NCBI GenBank assembly: GCA_963750295.1
Contig: CAVVPY010000001.1
Location: forward strand, 806,001-870,000
Length of the DNA stretch: 64,000 bases
Direction of reading: 5' to 3'
Origin: CAVVPY01 sp963750295
Lineage (GTDB): Bacteria; Actinomycetota; Actinomycetes; Mycobacteriales; Jatrophihabitantaceae
Shown: one piece after another, positions 41,096 to 49,330 of the stretch
Layout of the letters: every line of letters starts with the position of its first letter
Position numbering within the stretch: the stretch's first letter is position 1
Notes under the pieces: model-generated
Told to the model about the DNA's origin: nothing
Databases searched by the model: none
Seen by the model: the letters and a program-made list of their open reading frames with translations, nothing else
Position numbers and translations under genes: made by a program

Positions 41096-41557
41096 ATGTC
41101 CGTCGCCTACGACATCGGATACGACATCGGATATGACAGCGCATGCGACTGCCCGGGTCACCACCTCGGCCAGGCGGACCACCCCGCGGCGGGGCCGGCT
41201 CGGCTGGCCACTGTCACCGCGCTGTACCGCCCGGGCGAGTCGTCGAGCGCCCCGCCGATGCGGCTCACCCGGCGCGGGGTCGCTGTCGTCGCGGTCGCGG
41301 TCGCGGTGCTCGCAGCAGCCGTGATCGGCCTGGCCTGGCTGTCCGCGCCGCCGTCGGCGAGCGCACCGGTCCCCGCCGGCCACGTGGCCGCCCAGGTGGC
41401 CGCCCGCGTGGCCGTCCTGCCGGGCGATTCGCTGTGGTCGATCGCGACGCGGGTCGCACCGAACCGCGATCCGCGCGCCGAGGTCGCCCTGTTGCAGGAA
41501 CTGAACCACCTGGAGGGTTCCGCCCTCGTCCCCGGACAGGTGCTGCGGACCCGCTGA
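41096..41557 (+). CDS. LysM-domain membrane protein, SOS-associated (Rv2719c/ChiZ-like)
   Basis: A 153-residue protein with an N-terminal cytoplasmic part, one transmembrane helix (GVAVVAVAVAVLAAAVIGLAWL, about residues 63-84) and an external LysM domain (VLPGDSLWSIATRVAPNRDPR...LVPGQVL). It sits between lexA and nrdR exactly like mycobacterial Rv2719c, an SOS-induced cell-wall protein that slows division. The two LexA boxes upstream support SOS control. The ATG at 41096 has GAGGAG 6 nt upstream. The N-terminus contains a tandem DIGYDIGYD motif. Confidence 0.82.
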   Translation: MSVAYDIGYDIGYDSACDCPGHHLGQADHPAAGPARLATVTALYRPGESSSAPPMRLTRRGVAVVAVAVAVLAAAVIGLAWLSAPPSASAPVPAGHVAAQVAARVAVLPGDSLWSIATRVAPNRDPRAEVALLQELNHLEGSALVPGQVLRTR

Positions 41558-41637
41558 CGGCTGGCGCGGCGCGAAATTCGCGCGACGCGCCGGATGCTGC
41601 TCTTGCGGAACAATCCGTCTGGCTCTACGGTTCACCC

Positions 41638-41674
41638 CTACATGTAGTAGTTACACCGCTGTAAGTTGTCCACA
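41638..41674. promoter_or_regulatory. Palindromes and DnaA-box-like site upstream of nrdR-nrdJ
   Basis: In the 267-bp gap before nrdR there is a perfect palindrome CTACATGTAG (41638-41647), a second dyad TTACA-N4-TGTAA (41651-41664), and TTGTCCACA (41666-41674), which equals the actinobacterial DnaA-box consensus. The palindromes could bind NrdR and the last site DnaA; both are inferences. The rest of the gap shows nothing further. Confidence 0.4.
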
Positions 41675-41824
41675 GCTAGGGGTTCGCGATCCACAAGCGG
41701 GTCGGGTTCATCCACCGGATGTCGGCCTCGGCCCACACCGCGTCCCCAGGGTTGTCGACAGCTTCGTACACAGCCCGCGGCCGATCAGGTGGCCGCGCCG
41801 GAGCGGAAAGGGGAGGTCGAACCG

Positions 41825-42316
41825 ATGCGCTGCCCGTACTGCCGCCACCCGGATTCGCGTGTCGTCGACTCCCGTGAGCAGGACGAGGGTCAGGTCATCC
41901 GCCGGCGTCGCTCGTGTCAGGACTGCGGGCGTCGGTTCACCACCGTCGAAGAGGCCACGCTCGCCGTGATCAAGCGCAGCGGCGTCACCGAGCCCTTCCT
42001 GCGGTCGAAGGTCGTCAGCGGAGTGCGCCGGGCCTGCCAGGGCCGCCCGGTCGACGAGGACGCGCTCGCCCAACTCGCACAGACCGTCGAGGACGCGATC
42101 CGCGCCACCGGCGTGGCCGAGGTGCCCAGCGACGAGGTCGGCCTGGCCATCCTCGGCCCGCTCCGCAGCCTCGACGAGGTCGCCTACCTCCGCTTTGCCA
42201 GCGTCTACAACGCGTTCAGCAGCATCGACGACTTCGAGAAGGCGATCGCCGAGCTTCGCAGCGAACTGCGCTCTGACCAGCACGGGCATCGTCCCGATCG
42301 CCCGCACGGGCCTTGA
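41825..42316 (+). CDS. nrdR: Transcriptional repressor NrdR
   Basis: NrdR senses ATP/dATP and represses ribonucleotide reductase genes. The 163-residue protein has the zinc ribbon MRCPYC...CQDCG (C3, C6, C31, C34) and the ATP-cone (VIKRSGVTEPFLRSKVVSGVRRACQGRPV). A slightly long C-terminal tail (HGHRPDRPHGP) is not conserved. The ATG at 41825 has GGGGAGG about 7 nt upstream. nrdJ follows after 86 bp and is its probable target. Confidence 0.96.
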   Translation: MRCPYCRHPDSRVVDSREQDEGQVIRRRRSCQDCGRRFTTVEEATLAVIKRSGVTEPFLRSKVVSGVRRACQGRPVDEDALAQLAQTVEDAIRATGVAEVPSDEVGLAILGPLRSLDEVAYLRFASVYNAFSSIDDFEKAIAELRSELRSDQHGHRPDRPHGP

Positions 42317-42402
42317 CCGCCGGCCGCGCCACAACCGTCGTCGAACCAGCCACCTCGTCCTACCGCGCCCCCCGCTTCGCAGACAGAGAGAAGGAACCAC
42401 CC

Positions 42403-45312
42403 ATGACCGAGGCCGCTCACGCTCACCACGCTTCGAAGCTCGCGGACACCGCGGGCAAGCCTGCCCCGGGGTCGGCCGAGCGGGCCGAAGCCGTCTACTC
42501 GAGCAATGGCCTCGCGGTCGAGCGGGTGTACACCTCGCCCGGGGTGCATCCGTACGCCGAGGTCACCTGGGAGCGCCGCGACGTCGTGATGACGAACTGG
42601 CGGGACGGGTCGATCAACTTCGAGCAGCGCGGCGTGGAGTTCCCGGACTTCTGGTCGGTCAACGCGGCGAACATCGTCACCACGAAGTACTTCCGCGGCG
42701 CGGTCGGCACCGAAGCGCGCGAATGGTCGCTGCGCCAGCTCATCGACCGCGTCGTGCTCACCTATCGTGCGGCCGGCGAGCGGCACGGCTACTTCCGCTC
42801 CGCCGAGGACGCCGAGCTGTTCGAGCACGAACTGACCTGGATGCTGCTGCACCAGGTGTTCAGCTTCAACTCACCGGTCTGGTTCAACGTCGGCACGTCC
42901 TCGCCGCAGCAGGTCAGTGCCTGCTTCATCCTCGCGGTGGACGACACGATGGACTCGATCCTGAACTGGTATCGCGAAGAGGGCCTGATCTTCAAGGGTG
43001 GTTCGGGTGCCGGCCTCAACCTGTCGCGGATCCGCTCGTCGAAGGAGCTGCTGTCCTCGGGCGGGACCGCTTCCGGGCCGGTCAGCTTCATGCGTGGGGC
43101 GGACGCCTCGGCCGGGACGATCAAGTCCGGCGGCGCCACCCGCCGCGCAGCGAAGATGGTCGTGCTCGACATCGACCACCCCGACATCGAGGAGTTCATC
43201 CAGACCAAGGCGCGCGAAGAGGACAAGATCCGCGTCCTGCGCGATGCCGGGTTCGACATGGACCTCGGCGGTTCGGATATCACCAGCGTCCAGTACCAGA
43301 ACGCGAACAACTCCGTCCGGGTCTCGGACGAGTTCATGCAGGCGGTCGACGAGGGACGCGAGTTCGGCCTGCGCGGCCGGCAGACGCACGAGGTGATCGA
43401 GACCGTCGACGCCAAGCAGCTGTTCCGCAAGGTCGCCCAGGCGGCGTGGGAGTGCGCGGACCCGGGCATCCAGTACGACGACACGATCAACGACTGGCAC
43501 ACCAACCCCGAGACCGGCCGCATCACCGCGTCCAACCCGTGCAGCGAGTACATGTCACTCGACAACACCTCGTGCAACCTGGCCTCGCTCAACCTGATGA
43601 AGTTCCTGAGCGACGACAACCGGTTCGAGGCCGAGAGGTTCGTCAAGGCCGTCGAGCTGATCATCACCGCGATGGACATCTCGATCTGCTTCGCCGACTT
43701 CCCGACCGAGGCGATCGGCGTCAACACCCGCGCCTACCGCCAGCTGGGCATCGGCTACGCGAACCTCGGTGCGCTGCTGATGGCGTGCGGTCTCGCGTAC
43801 GACTCGGACGGTGGCCGTGCGCTGGCGGGGGCGATCACCTCGTTGATGACCGCGACCTCCTACCGGCGCTCGGCCGAGCTGGCCGGTGTCGTCGGCCCCT
43901 ACGAAGGCTTCGCGCGCAATGCCAAGGCGCACGCCCGGGTGATGCGTAAGCACGCCGCGGCCAATGACACGGTCCGCCCGCTGCGCGACATCGACCGCGA
44001 CGTCCTGACCGTCGCCGGCGAGGAGTGGGCGAAGGGCAACAAGATCGGTGAGCGCAACGGCTGGCGCAATGCGCAGGCCTCGGTGCTCGCGCCCACCGGC
44101 ACGATCGGGCTGATGATGGATTGCGACACGACCGGGGTCGAGCCCGACCTGGCGCTGGTCAAGTTCAAGAAGCTCGTCGGCGGCGGGTCGATGCAGATCG
44201 TGAACCAGACCGTGCCGCGGGCGCTGCGGATCCTCGGATACCAGGACGAGCAGGTCGAGGCGATCGTCGAGTACATCGCCGAGCATGGTCACGTCGTCGA
44301 CGCCCCGGGCCTGCGTCCCGAGCACTACGAGGTGTTCGACTGCGCGATGGGTGCCCGGGCGATCAAGCCGATGGGCCACGTGCGGATGATGGCCGCGGCG
44401 CAGCCGTTCCTGTCCGGCGCCATCTCCAAGACGGTGAACCTGCCCGAGACGGCCGCCGTCGAGGACATCGAGGACGTGTACTTCCAGGGCTGGAAGCTCG
44501 GCCTCAAGGCGCTGGCGGTCTACCGCGACAACTGCAAGGTTGGCCAGCCGCTGTCGGCGGGCAAGACGGCCAACGACGGCAAGCAGGCCGACGCCGCACC
44601 GGCAGCCGTCGCCGATCATCGCCCGACGCGCAAGCGGCTGCCGAAGTCGCGCCCGTCCAAGACCACCTCGTTCGCCGTCGGCGGCGCCGAGGGCTACATG
44701 ACGGCCGGCTCCTACCCGGACGACGGACTTGGCGAGGTGTTCCTCAAGCTCGGCAAGCAGGGCTCGACCCTCGCCGGGGTGATGGACGCGTTCTCCATCG
44801 CGATCTCGATCGCGTTGCAGTACGGCGTGCCGCTGGAGACCTACGTGCAGAAGTTCACCAACATGCGCTTCGAGCCGGCCGGTCTGACCGACGACCCGGA
44901 CATCCGCATGGCGCAGTCGGTGCTCGACTACATCTTCCGCCGGCTGGCGCTGGACTACCTGCCCTTCGACGATCGGGCCGCGCTGGGCATCTACACCGCC
45001 GACGAGCGGACCCGGCAGCTCGAGACCGGCTCCTACACGCCGGTCGAGTCGATGGACGAGGACCTCGAGACGATGGCGCAATCGGTGCCGATGACGAAGT
45101 CGGCCACCGAGCTCGCGGCCGAGGACGACGAACTCGATGTGGCGGCCGAACTGCCCGCGCCCGGCGGGGTGCGCAGCTCGACCGAGCTGCTCGATTCGAT
45201 CATGGGCACCTCGGCCGACGCGCCGCTGTGCATGAACTGCGGGACGAAGATGCGGCCGGCTGGCAGCTGCTTCGTCTGTGAGGGCTGCGGCAGCACCAGC
45301 GGCTGCAGCTGA
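42403..45312 (+). CDS. nrdJ: Adenosylcobalamin-dependent (class II) ribonucleotide reductase
   Basis: NrdJ reduces ribonucleotides using vitamin B12, without oxygen. The 969-residue protein contains FNSPVWFNVG, SACFILAVDDTMDSI, GGSGAGLNLS, the active-site block NPCSEYMSLDNTSCNLASLN and SVLAPTGTIG. The C-terminus has the redox/zinc cysteines CMNCG...CFVCEGCGSTSGC. The ATG at 42403 is preferred over 42313 because AAGGAA lies 7 nt upstream and 42313 overlaps nrdR. A strong hairpin terminator follows at 45331. No cobalamin riboswitch is seen. Confidence 0.96.
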   Translation: MTEAAHAHHASKLADTAGKPAPGSAERAEAVYSSNGLAVERVYTSPGVHPYAEVTWERRDVVMTNWRDGSINFEQRGVEFPDFWSVNAANIVTTKYFRGAVGTEAREWSLRQLIDRVVLTYRAAGERHGYFRSAEDAELFEHELTWMLLHQVFSFNSPVWFNVGTSSPQQVSACFILAVDDTMDSILNWYREEGLIFKGGSGAGLNLSRIRSSKELLSSGGTASGPVSFMRGADASAGTIKSGGATRRAAKMVVLDIDHPDIEEFIQTKAREEDKIRVLRDAGFDMDLGGSDITSVQYQNANNSVRVSDEFMQAVDEGREFGLRGRQTHEVIETVDAKQLFRKVAQAAWECADPGIQYDDTINDWHTNPETGRITASNPCSEYMSLDNTSCNLASLNLMKFLSDDNRFEAERFVKAVELIITAMDISICFADFPTEAIGVNTRAYRQLGIGYANLGALLMACGLAYDSDGGRALAGAITSLMTATSYRRSAELAGVVGPYEGFARNAKAHARVMRKHAAANDTVRPLRDIDRDVLTVAGEEWAKGNKIGERNGWRNAQASVLAPTGTIGLMMDCDTTGVEPDLALVKFKKLVGGGSMQIVNQTVPRALRILGYQDEQVEAIVEYIAEHGHVVDAPGLRPEHYEVFDCAMGARAIKPMGHVRMMAAAQPFLSGAISKTVNLPETAAVEDIEDVYFQGWKLGLKALAVYRDNCKVGQPLSAGKTANDGKQADAAPAAVADHRPTRKRLPKSRPSKTTSFAVGGAEGYMTAGSYPDDGLGEVFLKLGKQGSTLAGVMDAFSIAISIALQYGVPLETYVQKFTNMRFEPAGLTDDPDIRMAQSVLDYIFRRLALDYLPFDDRAALGIYTADERTRQLETGSYTPVESMDEDLETMAQSVPMTKSATELAAEDDELDVAAELPAPGGVRSSTELLDSIMGTSADAPLCMNCGTKMRPAGSCFVCEGCGSTSGCS

Positions 45313-45330
45313 GCTCGGCACGCGACACGG

Positions 45331-45360
45331 GGGCCCCGGACCGAGCAGCGTCCGGGGCCC
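45331..45360 (+). terminator. Intrinsic-type terminator after nrdJ
   Basis: GGGCCCCGGAC (45331-45341) and GTCCGGGGCCC (45350-45360) form a perfect 11-bp stem with an 8-nt loop. It is 18 bp after the nrdJ stop and before the rnhA promoter. Confidence 0.8.
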
Positions 45361-45376
45361 GCGCTCGTGCGCTACC

Positions 45377-45382
45377 TAGGCT
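45377..45382 (+). promoter_or_regulatory. -10 box of a leaderless promoter (rnhA)
   Basis: TAGGCT is followed by 6 nt (GCTGAC) and the ATG at 45389, identical in sequence and spacing to the dapF box. Confidence 0.6.
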
Positions 45383-45388
45383 GCTGAC

Positions 45389-45832
45389 ATGCCCGAGTTG
45401 CCGCACGTCGTGATCTACACCGACGGCGCGTGCAAGGGGAATCCCGGTCCCGGCGGTTGGGGTGCCTGGCTGCGCAGCGGTGCGCACGAGAAGGAACTGT
45501 GCGGCGGCGAGGCGGTGACGACCAACAACCGGATGGAGCTGACCGCGGTCATCGAGGCGCTGACGGCGCTCAACGGCCCGAGCCGCGTCGATCTGTTCAC
45601 CGACAGCGTCTACGTCCGGTCCGGCATCACGACCTGGATCCACAACTGGAAGCGTCGCGGGTGGACGACCACCGATCGCAAGCCGGTGAAGAACGCCGAC
45701 CTGTGGCGGGTGCTGGACGAGGCGGTGCAGCGGCACGAGGTCGAGTGGCACTGGGTGAAGGGCCACGCCGGCGATCCGGGCAACGAGCGCGCTGACGCGC
45801 TTGCCAACGCGGGCGTGCCCCAGCCCGGCTGA
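45389..45832 (+). CDS. rnhA: Ribonuclease HI
   Basis: RNase HI cuts the RNA strand of RNA-DNA hybrids. The 147-residue protein has all four catalytic acidic residues in context: YTDGACKGNPGPGGWG (Asp near 11), TNNRMELTAV (Glu near 51), LFTDSVYV (Asp near 72) and GHAGDPGNERAD (Asp near 138), with the basic protrusion WIHNWKRRGW. It is a single-domain bacterial type. It converges on arsC with a 12-bp gap. Confidence 0.95.
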   Translation: MPELPHVVIYTDGACKGNPGPGGWGAWLRSGAHEKELCGGEAVTTNNRMELTAVIEALTALNGPSRVDLFTDSVYVRSGITTWIHNWKRRGWTTTDRKPVKNADLWRVLDEAVQRHEVEWHWVKGHAGDPGNERADALANAGVPQPG

Positions 45833-45844
45833 GTGGCTCGAGGC

Positions 45845-46240
45845 TCAGTCGAGCAGTTGCTCGATCAGGACGGCGATCCGGTCGCGGATCTCGTCGCGCA
45901 CCCGGCGCACCACCTCGAGCCCCTTGCCGGCCGGATCCTCGAGCTCCCAGTCCTCGTAGCGCTTGCCGGGAAAGATCGGGCAGGTATCGCCGCACCCCAT
46001 CGTGATCACGACGTCGGACTCGCGCACCGCGTCGACGCTGAGCTTGCTCGGCACCTCGGCGGTGATGTCGATGCCGACCTCGCGCATCGCCTCGACGGCG
46101 ACCGGGTTGATCTGGTCGGCCGGCTCCGAGCCGGCGGAGCGGACGTCGATGCGGCCCGAGCCGAGCGAGGTGAGCCAGCCGGCGGCCATCTGGGAGCGGC
46201 CGGCGTTGTGCACGCACACGAACAGCACCGAGGGGTTCAT
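45845..46240 (-). CDS. arsC: Arsenate reductase, LMW-phosphatase type
   Basis: This 131-residue protein reduces arsenate to arsenite. The P-loop CVHNAGRSQ (C9 to R15) is that of the low-molecular-weight phosphatase-like ArsC group, and DVVITMGCGDTCP and YEDWELEDPAGK (the acid-loop DP) follow. Actinobacterial members often use mycothiol as partner. The ATG overlaps the stop of the channel gene by 4 bp (ATGA). It is the last gene of an arsR-channel-arsC operon. Confidence 0.92.
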   Translation of the reverse strand: MNPSVLFVCVHNAGRSQMAAGWLTSLGSGRIDVRSAGSEPADQINPVAVEAMREVGIDITAEVPSKLSVDAVRESDVVITMGCGDTCPIFPGKRYEDWELEDPAGKGLEVVRRVRDEIRDRIAVLIEQLLD

Positions 46241-46926
46241 CGCGCCGCGACCGGGACGAGGGACGGCACCGCCGGGAACAGCGCGCGGATCAGCCCGAGT
46301 CCGAGCACCCCGCCGGCCAGCTGCATCAGCACGAACATCGCGACCGACGACGGCGCGATGCCGGCGAACGTGTCGGAGAACATCCGCGCGATGGTGACCG
46401 CGGGGTTGGCGAAGCTGGTCGAGCTGGTGAACCAGTACGCGGCGGTGATGTAGCCGCCGACGGCGAACGCAACTCGGTCGGTGCGGCCCGCGCGGGCCGT
46501 CCCGAAGATCACGAGCAGCAGGCCAAGGGTCGCCACGACCTCGCCGAGCCACAACCCGCCGCCGGAGCGGTGCCGGCCGGACAGGTCCACGGCAGGCAGC
46601 GAGAACATGAGGTTGGCGACGACCGTCCCGAGTGCGCCGCCGCTGAGCTGAGCGAGGACGAGGGCCGCCGCGTCGCGCGACGTGAGCATTCCGAGTGCGC
46701 GCTCGACGAGCGTGACGACCGGGTTGAACGCCGCCGAGACCGGTTGCAGGGCGACGATGAGCGCCACCAGGACCGCGCCGGTGACCAGGCTGTTCTCAAG
46801 CAGTTGCAAGCCGACGTCGTCGGGGGACAACCGGGCGGCGGCGACGCCGGAGCCGACGACGGCGGCGACGAGGAACGCGGTGCCCACGAACTCAGCGGCG
46901 GCGCGGCGGGCGAGCAGCGTGGTCAC
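46237..46926 (-). CDS. MIP/aquaporin-family channel in an arsenic operon (AqpS-like)
   Basis: A 229-residue membrane protein with six predicted helices and the two aquaporin half-pores. The first motif is NPV (68-70) rather than NPA and the second is NPA (174-176) followed by Val, so the usual selectivity-filter Arg after NPA is missing. MIP channels in ars operons, such as AqpS of Sinorhizobium, let arsenite leave the cell down its gradient after ArsC. No ArsB or Acr3 pump is encoded here. It overlaps arsR and arsC by 4 bp each (GTGA, ATGA). Confidence 0.88.
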   Translation of the reverse strand: MTTLLARRAAAEFVGTAFLVAAVVGSGVAAARLSPDDVGLQLLENSLVTGAVLVALIVALQPVSAAFNPVVTLVERALGMLTSRDAAALVLAQLSGGALGTVVANLMFSLPAVDLSGRHRSGGGLWLGEVVATLGLLLVIFGTARAGRTDRVAFAVGGYITAAYWFTSSTSFANPAVTIARMFSDTFAGIAPSSVAMFVLMQLAGGVLGLGLIRALFPAVPSLVPVAAR

Positions 46927-47276
46927 GGGGTGCTGATGAGCGCGGCGAGGTTGGCGAGCGCATCGGTCCGGGCCCGGTAGTAGACCCAGACGCCACGCTT
47001 GTCGCGATCGAGCAGGCCGAATTCGTGCAGCACCTTCAGGTGGTGGCTGATCGTCGGCTGCGACAGGTCGAACGCGTCGGTCAGGTCGCACACGCACGCC
47101 TCGCCGCCGGCGTGCGAGGCGATGAGCGACATCAGCCGCAGCCGAACCGGGTCGGCGAGGGCCTTGAGCAGTGGCGCGACCGTGTCGGCCTGCTGCTGGC
47201 TCATCGGCTCGCGAGTCAGCGGCGAGCAGCAGGCAACCGTTTCGGCGGGGGACAGCACGGTCAACGACTTCGACAC
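46923..47276 (-). CDS. arsR: ArsR-family arsenite-responsive repressor
   Basis: A 117-residue winged-helix repressor. The HTH is CDLTDAFDLSQPTISHHLKVLHEFGLL with the wing DKRGVWVYY. Cysteines C16-C17 near the N-terminus and C61/C63 (ACVCDL) resemble the Corynebacterium-type arsenite site built from an N-terminal Cys pair and one Cys before the HTH. The GTG at 47276 gives the family-typical MSKSL start; the longer frame would extend into the divergent promoter region. It likely controls both the arsR operon and the divergent arsI gene. Confidence 0.9.
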   Translation of the reverse strand: MSKSLTVLSPAETVACCSPLTREPMSQQQADTVAPLLKALADPVRLRLMSLIASHAGGEACVCDLTDAFDLSQPTISHHLKVLHEFGLLDRDKRGVWVYYRARTDALANLAALISTP

Positions 47277-47372
47277 GCATCTATGTTGACAGACGTCGAT
47301 ATCTAGTGGCAACCTGGGACATGACATAGACAGTCATCAATACCTGATGATTCAGTGACTGCAGGAGGAACC

Positions 47373-47795
47373 GTGTCCCGAGTCCAGCTGGCCCTCAACG
47401 TCGACGACCTCGACGAATCCATCGCCTTCTACCGCACGCTGTTCGGCACCGAGCCGGCCAAGGTACGGCCCGGTTACGCGAACTTCGCCGTCGCCGAACC
47501 GCCGCTCAAGCTCGTTCTCATCGAGAACCCCGGCCAGGGCGGGTCGGTGAACCATCTCGGCGTCGAGGTCGCAGACACCGACACCGTCGATGCGACCCAA
47601 CAGCGCTTGGCCGCCGCCGGGCTCGGCTCGACCGAGCAGCGCGACGTCGACTGCTGCTACGCGCGCCAGGACAAGTTCTGGGTCGAGGGCGCGCCGAACG
47701 GCGAGCGGTGGGAGATCTACACGGTCCTGGCCGACAGCCCGGTGGCTCCCGCTTGCTGCACGTCGGCAACCGGTCCCGACGTCGCCTGCTGCTGA
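47373..47795 (+). CDS. arsI: ArsI-type organoarsenical lyase (CadI family VOC protein)
   Basis: ArsI is an iron-dependent dioxygenase that breaks C-As bonds in trivalent organoarsenicals. The 140-residue vicinal-oxygen-chelate protein has the diagnostic cysteine pair in DCCYARQDKFWV (C94-C95). The metal ligands appear as Q5, H61 (NHLGVE) and E114 (WEIYTVL). Extra cysteines close the protein (PACC, VACC) and may bind metalloid. The GTG at 47373 has AGGAGG 4 nt upstream. It is divergent from arsR. Confidence 0.9.
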   Translation: MSRVQLALNVDDLDESIAFYRTLFGTEPAKVRPGYANFAVAEPPLKLVLIENPGQGGSVNHLGVEVADTDTVDATQQRLAAAGLGSTEQRDVDCCYARQDKFWVEGAPNGERWEIYTVLADSPVAPACCTSATGPDVACC

Positions 47796-47818
47796 GGCTG
47801 CGTCGAGCTAGTCCCGGA

Positions 47819-49240
47819 TCACGCCGAGTCGAAGGTCGGCGGCTTCGTGGCCGTGTGCAGCCAACTGTGGAAGAACTCGCCAAGGTCCTGTCCGGACACC
47901 GCCTCGGCCAGCCGTTCGAACTGCGCCGTGGTCACGTTGCCGTAGCGGTGCGAACTCGCCCACCGGCGCAGCAGGGTGAAGAAGTCGTGGTCGCCGATCC
48001 GGTGCCGAAGTGCGGCCATGGTCATCCCGCCGCGGTAGTACACGGCGAAGGAGAACATCGTGTCGCGTCCCGGGTCGGCGATCGTCTGGTGCCAGAAACT
48101 CGATCCGGCCGGGATGTTCCGGTAGTAGTAGGCCGCCGTCCGGTAGGTCGAATTCCCGCCGGCGTGCTCGGCCCACAGCCAGGACGCGAAGGTCGCGAAG
48201 CCCTCGTTGAGCCAGATGTCGCGCCAGTAGTGGACGGACACGCTGTCGCCGAACCACTCGTGTGACAGTTCGTGCGACATCGTCCCCGGATCCGGGGCGA
48301 ACCCGTACAGCGGCCGGGTCTGCGTCTCGAGCGAGAACCCGACGTCGGGGACGTTGTCGACGATCGCGCCCGTCGAGGTGAACGGGTACGGACCGAATTC
48401 GCGCGCCCAGTAGTCGGTGATCGCACCGGTCTTGCCGAACACCGCCGCCCGCGTCACGTCGCCGCGTAGCGCGGGGTCGTACCCGACGAACTCCGGCACG
48501 CCTGCCTTCGTGCGGCCGTGGACGAAGTTGTAGCGGCCGATGTCGATGGTGGCGAGGTAGGTGGCCATCGGGTTGGTCTCGTCCCACACATAGGTCGTGT
48601 TCGGCCCGACCGTCGTGGTGGCGGTCAGATCACCGTTGGCGATCACCTGACGCGTGCGCGGGACGGTGATCTGGAACGTGAAGCTCGCCTTGTCCAGGGG
48701 GTGGTCGTTGGCCGGGAACCACGTGTGCGCGGCGTTCGGCTCGTCACCGACGAACGCGCCGTCTGGTGTGTACTGCCAGCCGTAGTCGGCGCCGAACACG
48801 ATCGGTGAGCCGGTGATCGTCTTCGGCGCGCCCGAGTAACGGACGGCCACGGCGAAGGTCGAGCCGGCCGGCAGGCCGCTCGCCGGCGTGATCTTCAGCT
48901 CGGACCGGTTGCGTGCCCAGCGTGCCGGCTGGTCGTTCACCCGCACCGCGTGGACCGTCATGCCCGACAGGTCCAGGTCGAAGCGCGACAGGTTCTGCGT
49001 CGCCTGCGCCGTGATCTCGGCGGTACCGGCAAGCCGGTGCGAGGACGGGTCGTAGGACAGCGCGAGGGTGTAGTGGCCGACGTCGTAGCCGCCGTTGCCC
49101 AGATACGGGAAGTACGGGTCGCCGAGCCCTGCCGCGCCAGGGGTGAAGTCGACGCCGGCCGCGGGCTGGGCAGGGACCGCGACAGCCAGCCCGGCCAAGC
49201 AGGCCACGGCGCAGACGGCTCGGGCGATCGTTCGCAACAT
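47819..49240 (-). CDS. Secreted M1-family metallopeptidase
   Basis: A 473-residue exported peptidase of the M1 (aminopeptidase N-like) family. Residues 1-30 form a signal peptide (AVCAVACLAGLAVAVPAQPAAG). A beta-rich domain with GYDVGHYTLALSYDP follows. The zinc site is HELSHEWFGD with the third ligand in NEGFA, about residues 323-346. It lacks the large C-terminal domain of PepN, as is usual for the short secreted actinobacterial type. The ATG at 49240 has GAAGGA about 6 nt upstream; the frame open from 49318 would bury the signal peptide. Confidence 0.9.
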   Translation of the reverse strand: MLRTIARAVCAVACLAGLAVAVPAQPAAGVDFTPGAAGLGDPYFPYLGNGGYDVGHYTLALSYDPSSHRLAGTAEITAQATQNLSRFDLDLSGMTVHAVRVNDQPARWARNRSELKITPASGLPAGSTFAVAVRYSGAPKTITGSPIVFGADYGWQYTPDGAFVGDEPNAAHTWFPANDHPLDKASFTFQITVPRTRQVIANGDLTATTTVGPNTTYVWDETNPMATYLATIDIGRYNFVHGRTKAGVPEFVGYDPALRGDVTRAAVFGKTGAITDYWAREFGPYPFTSTGAIVDNVPDVGFSLETQTRPLYGFAPDPGTMSHELSHEWFGDSVSVHYWRDIWLNEGFATFASWLWAEHAGGNSTYRTAAYYYRNIPAGSSFWHQTIADPGRDTMFSFAVYYRGGMTMAALRHRIGDHDFFTLLRRWASSHRYGNVTTAQFERLAEAVSGQDLGEFFHSWLHTATKPPTFDSA

Positions 49241-49330
49241 GGTGGTCCTTCCGACCTCGACAGCGTGGGCGCTTCGCCCGATATGTTCACCCTCGTTGGC
49301 GCGTGCCGGATCCGTCAAGGCCGCGTCGGT

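Noticed and set aside
41638..41664. Pair of NrdR boxes
   Set aside because: The two dyads are only about 15 bp apart centre to centre, shorter than the usual paired NrdR boxes, and the bases outside the cores do not match well, so I list them only as palindromes.
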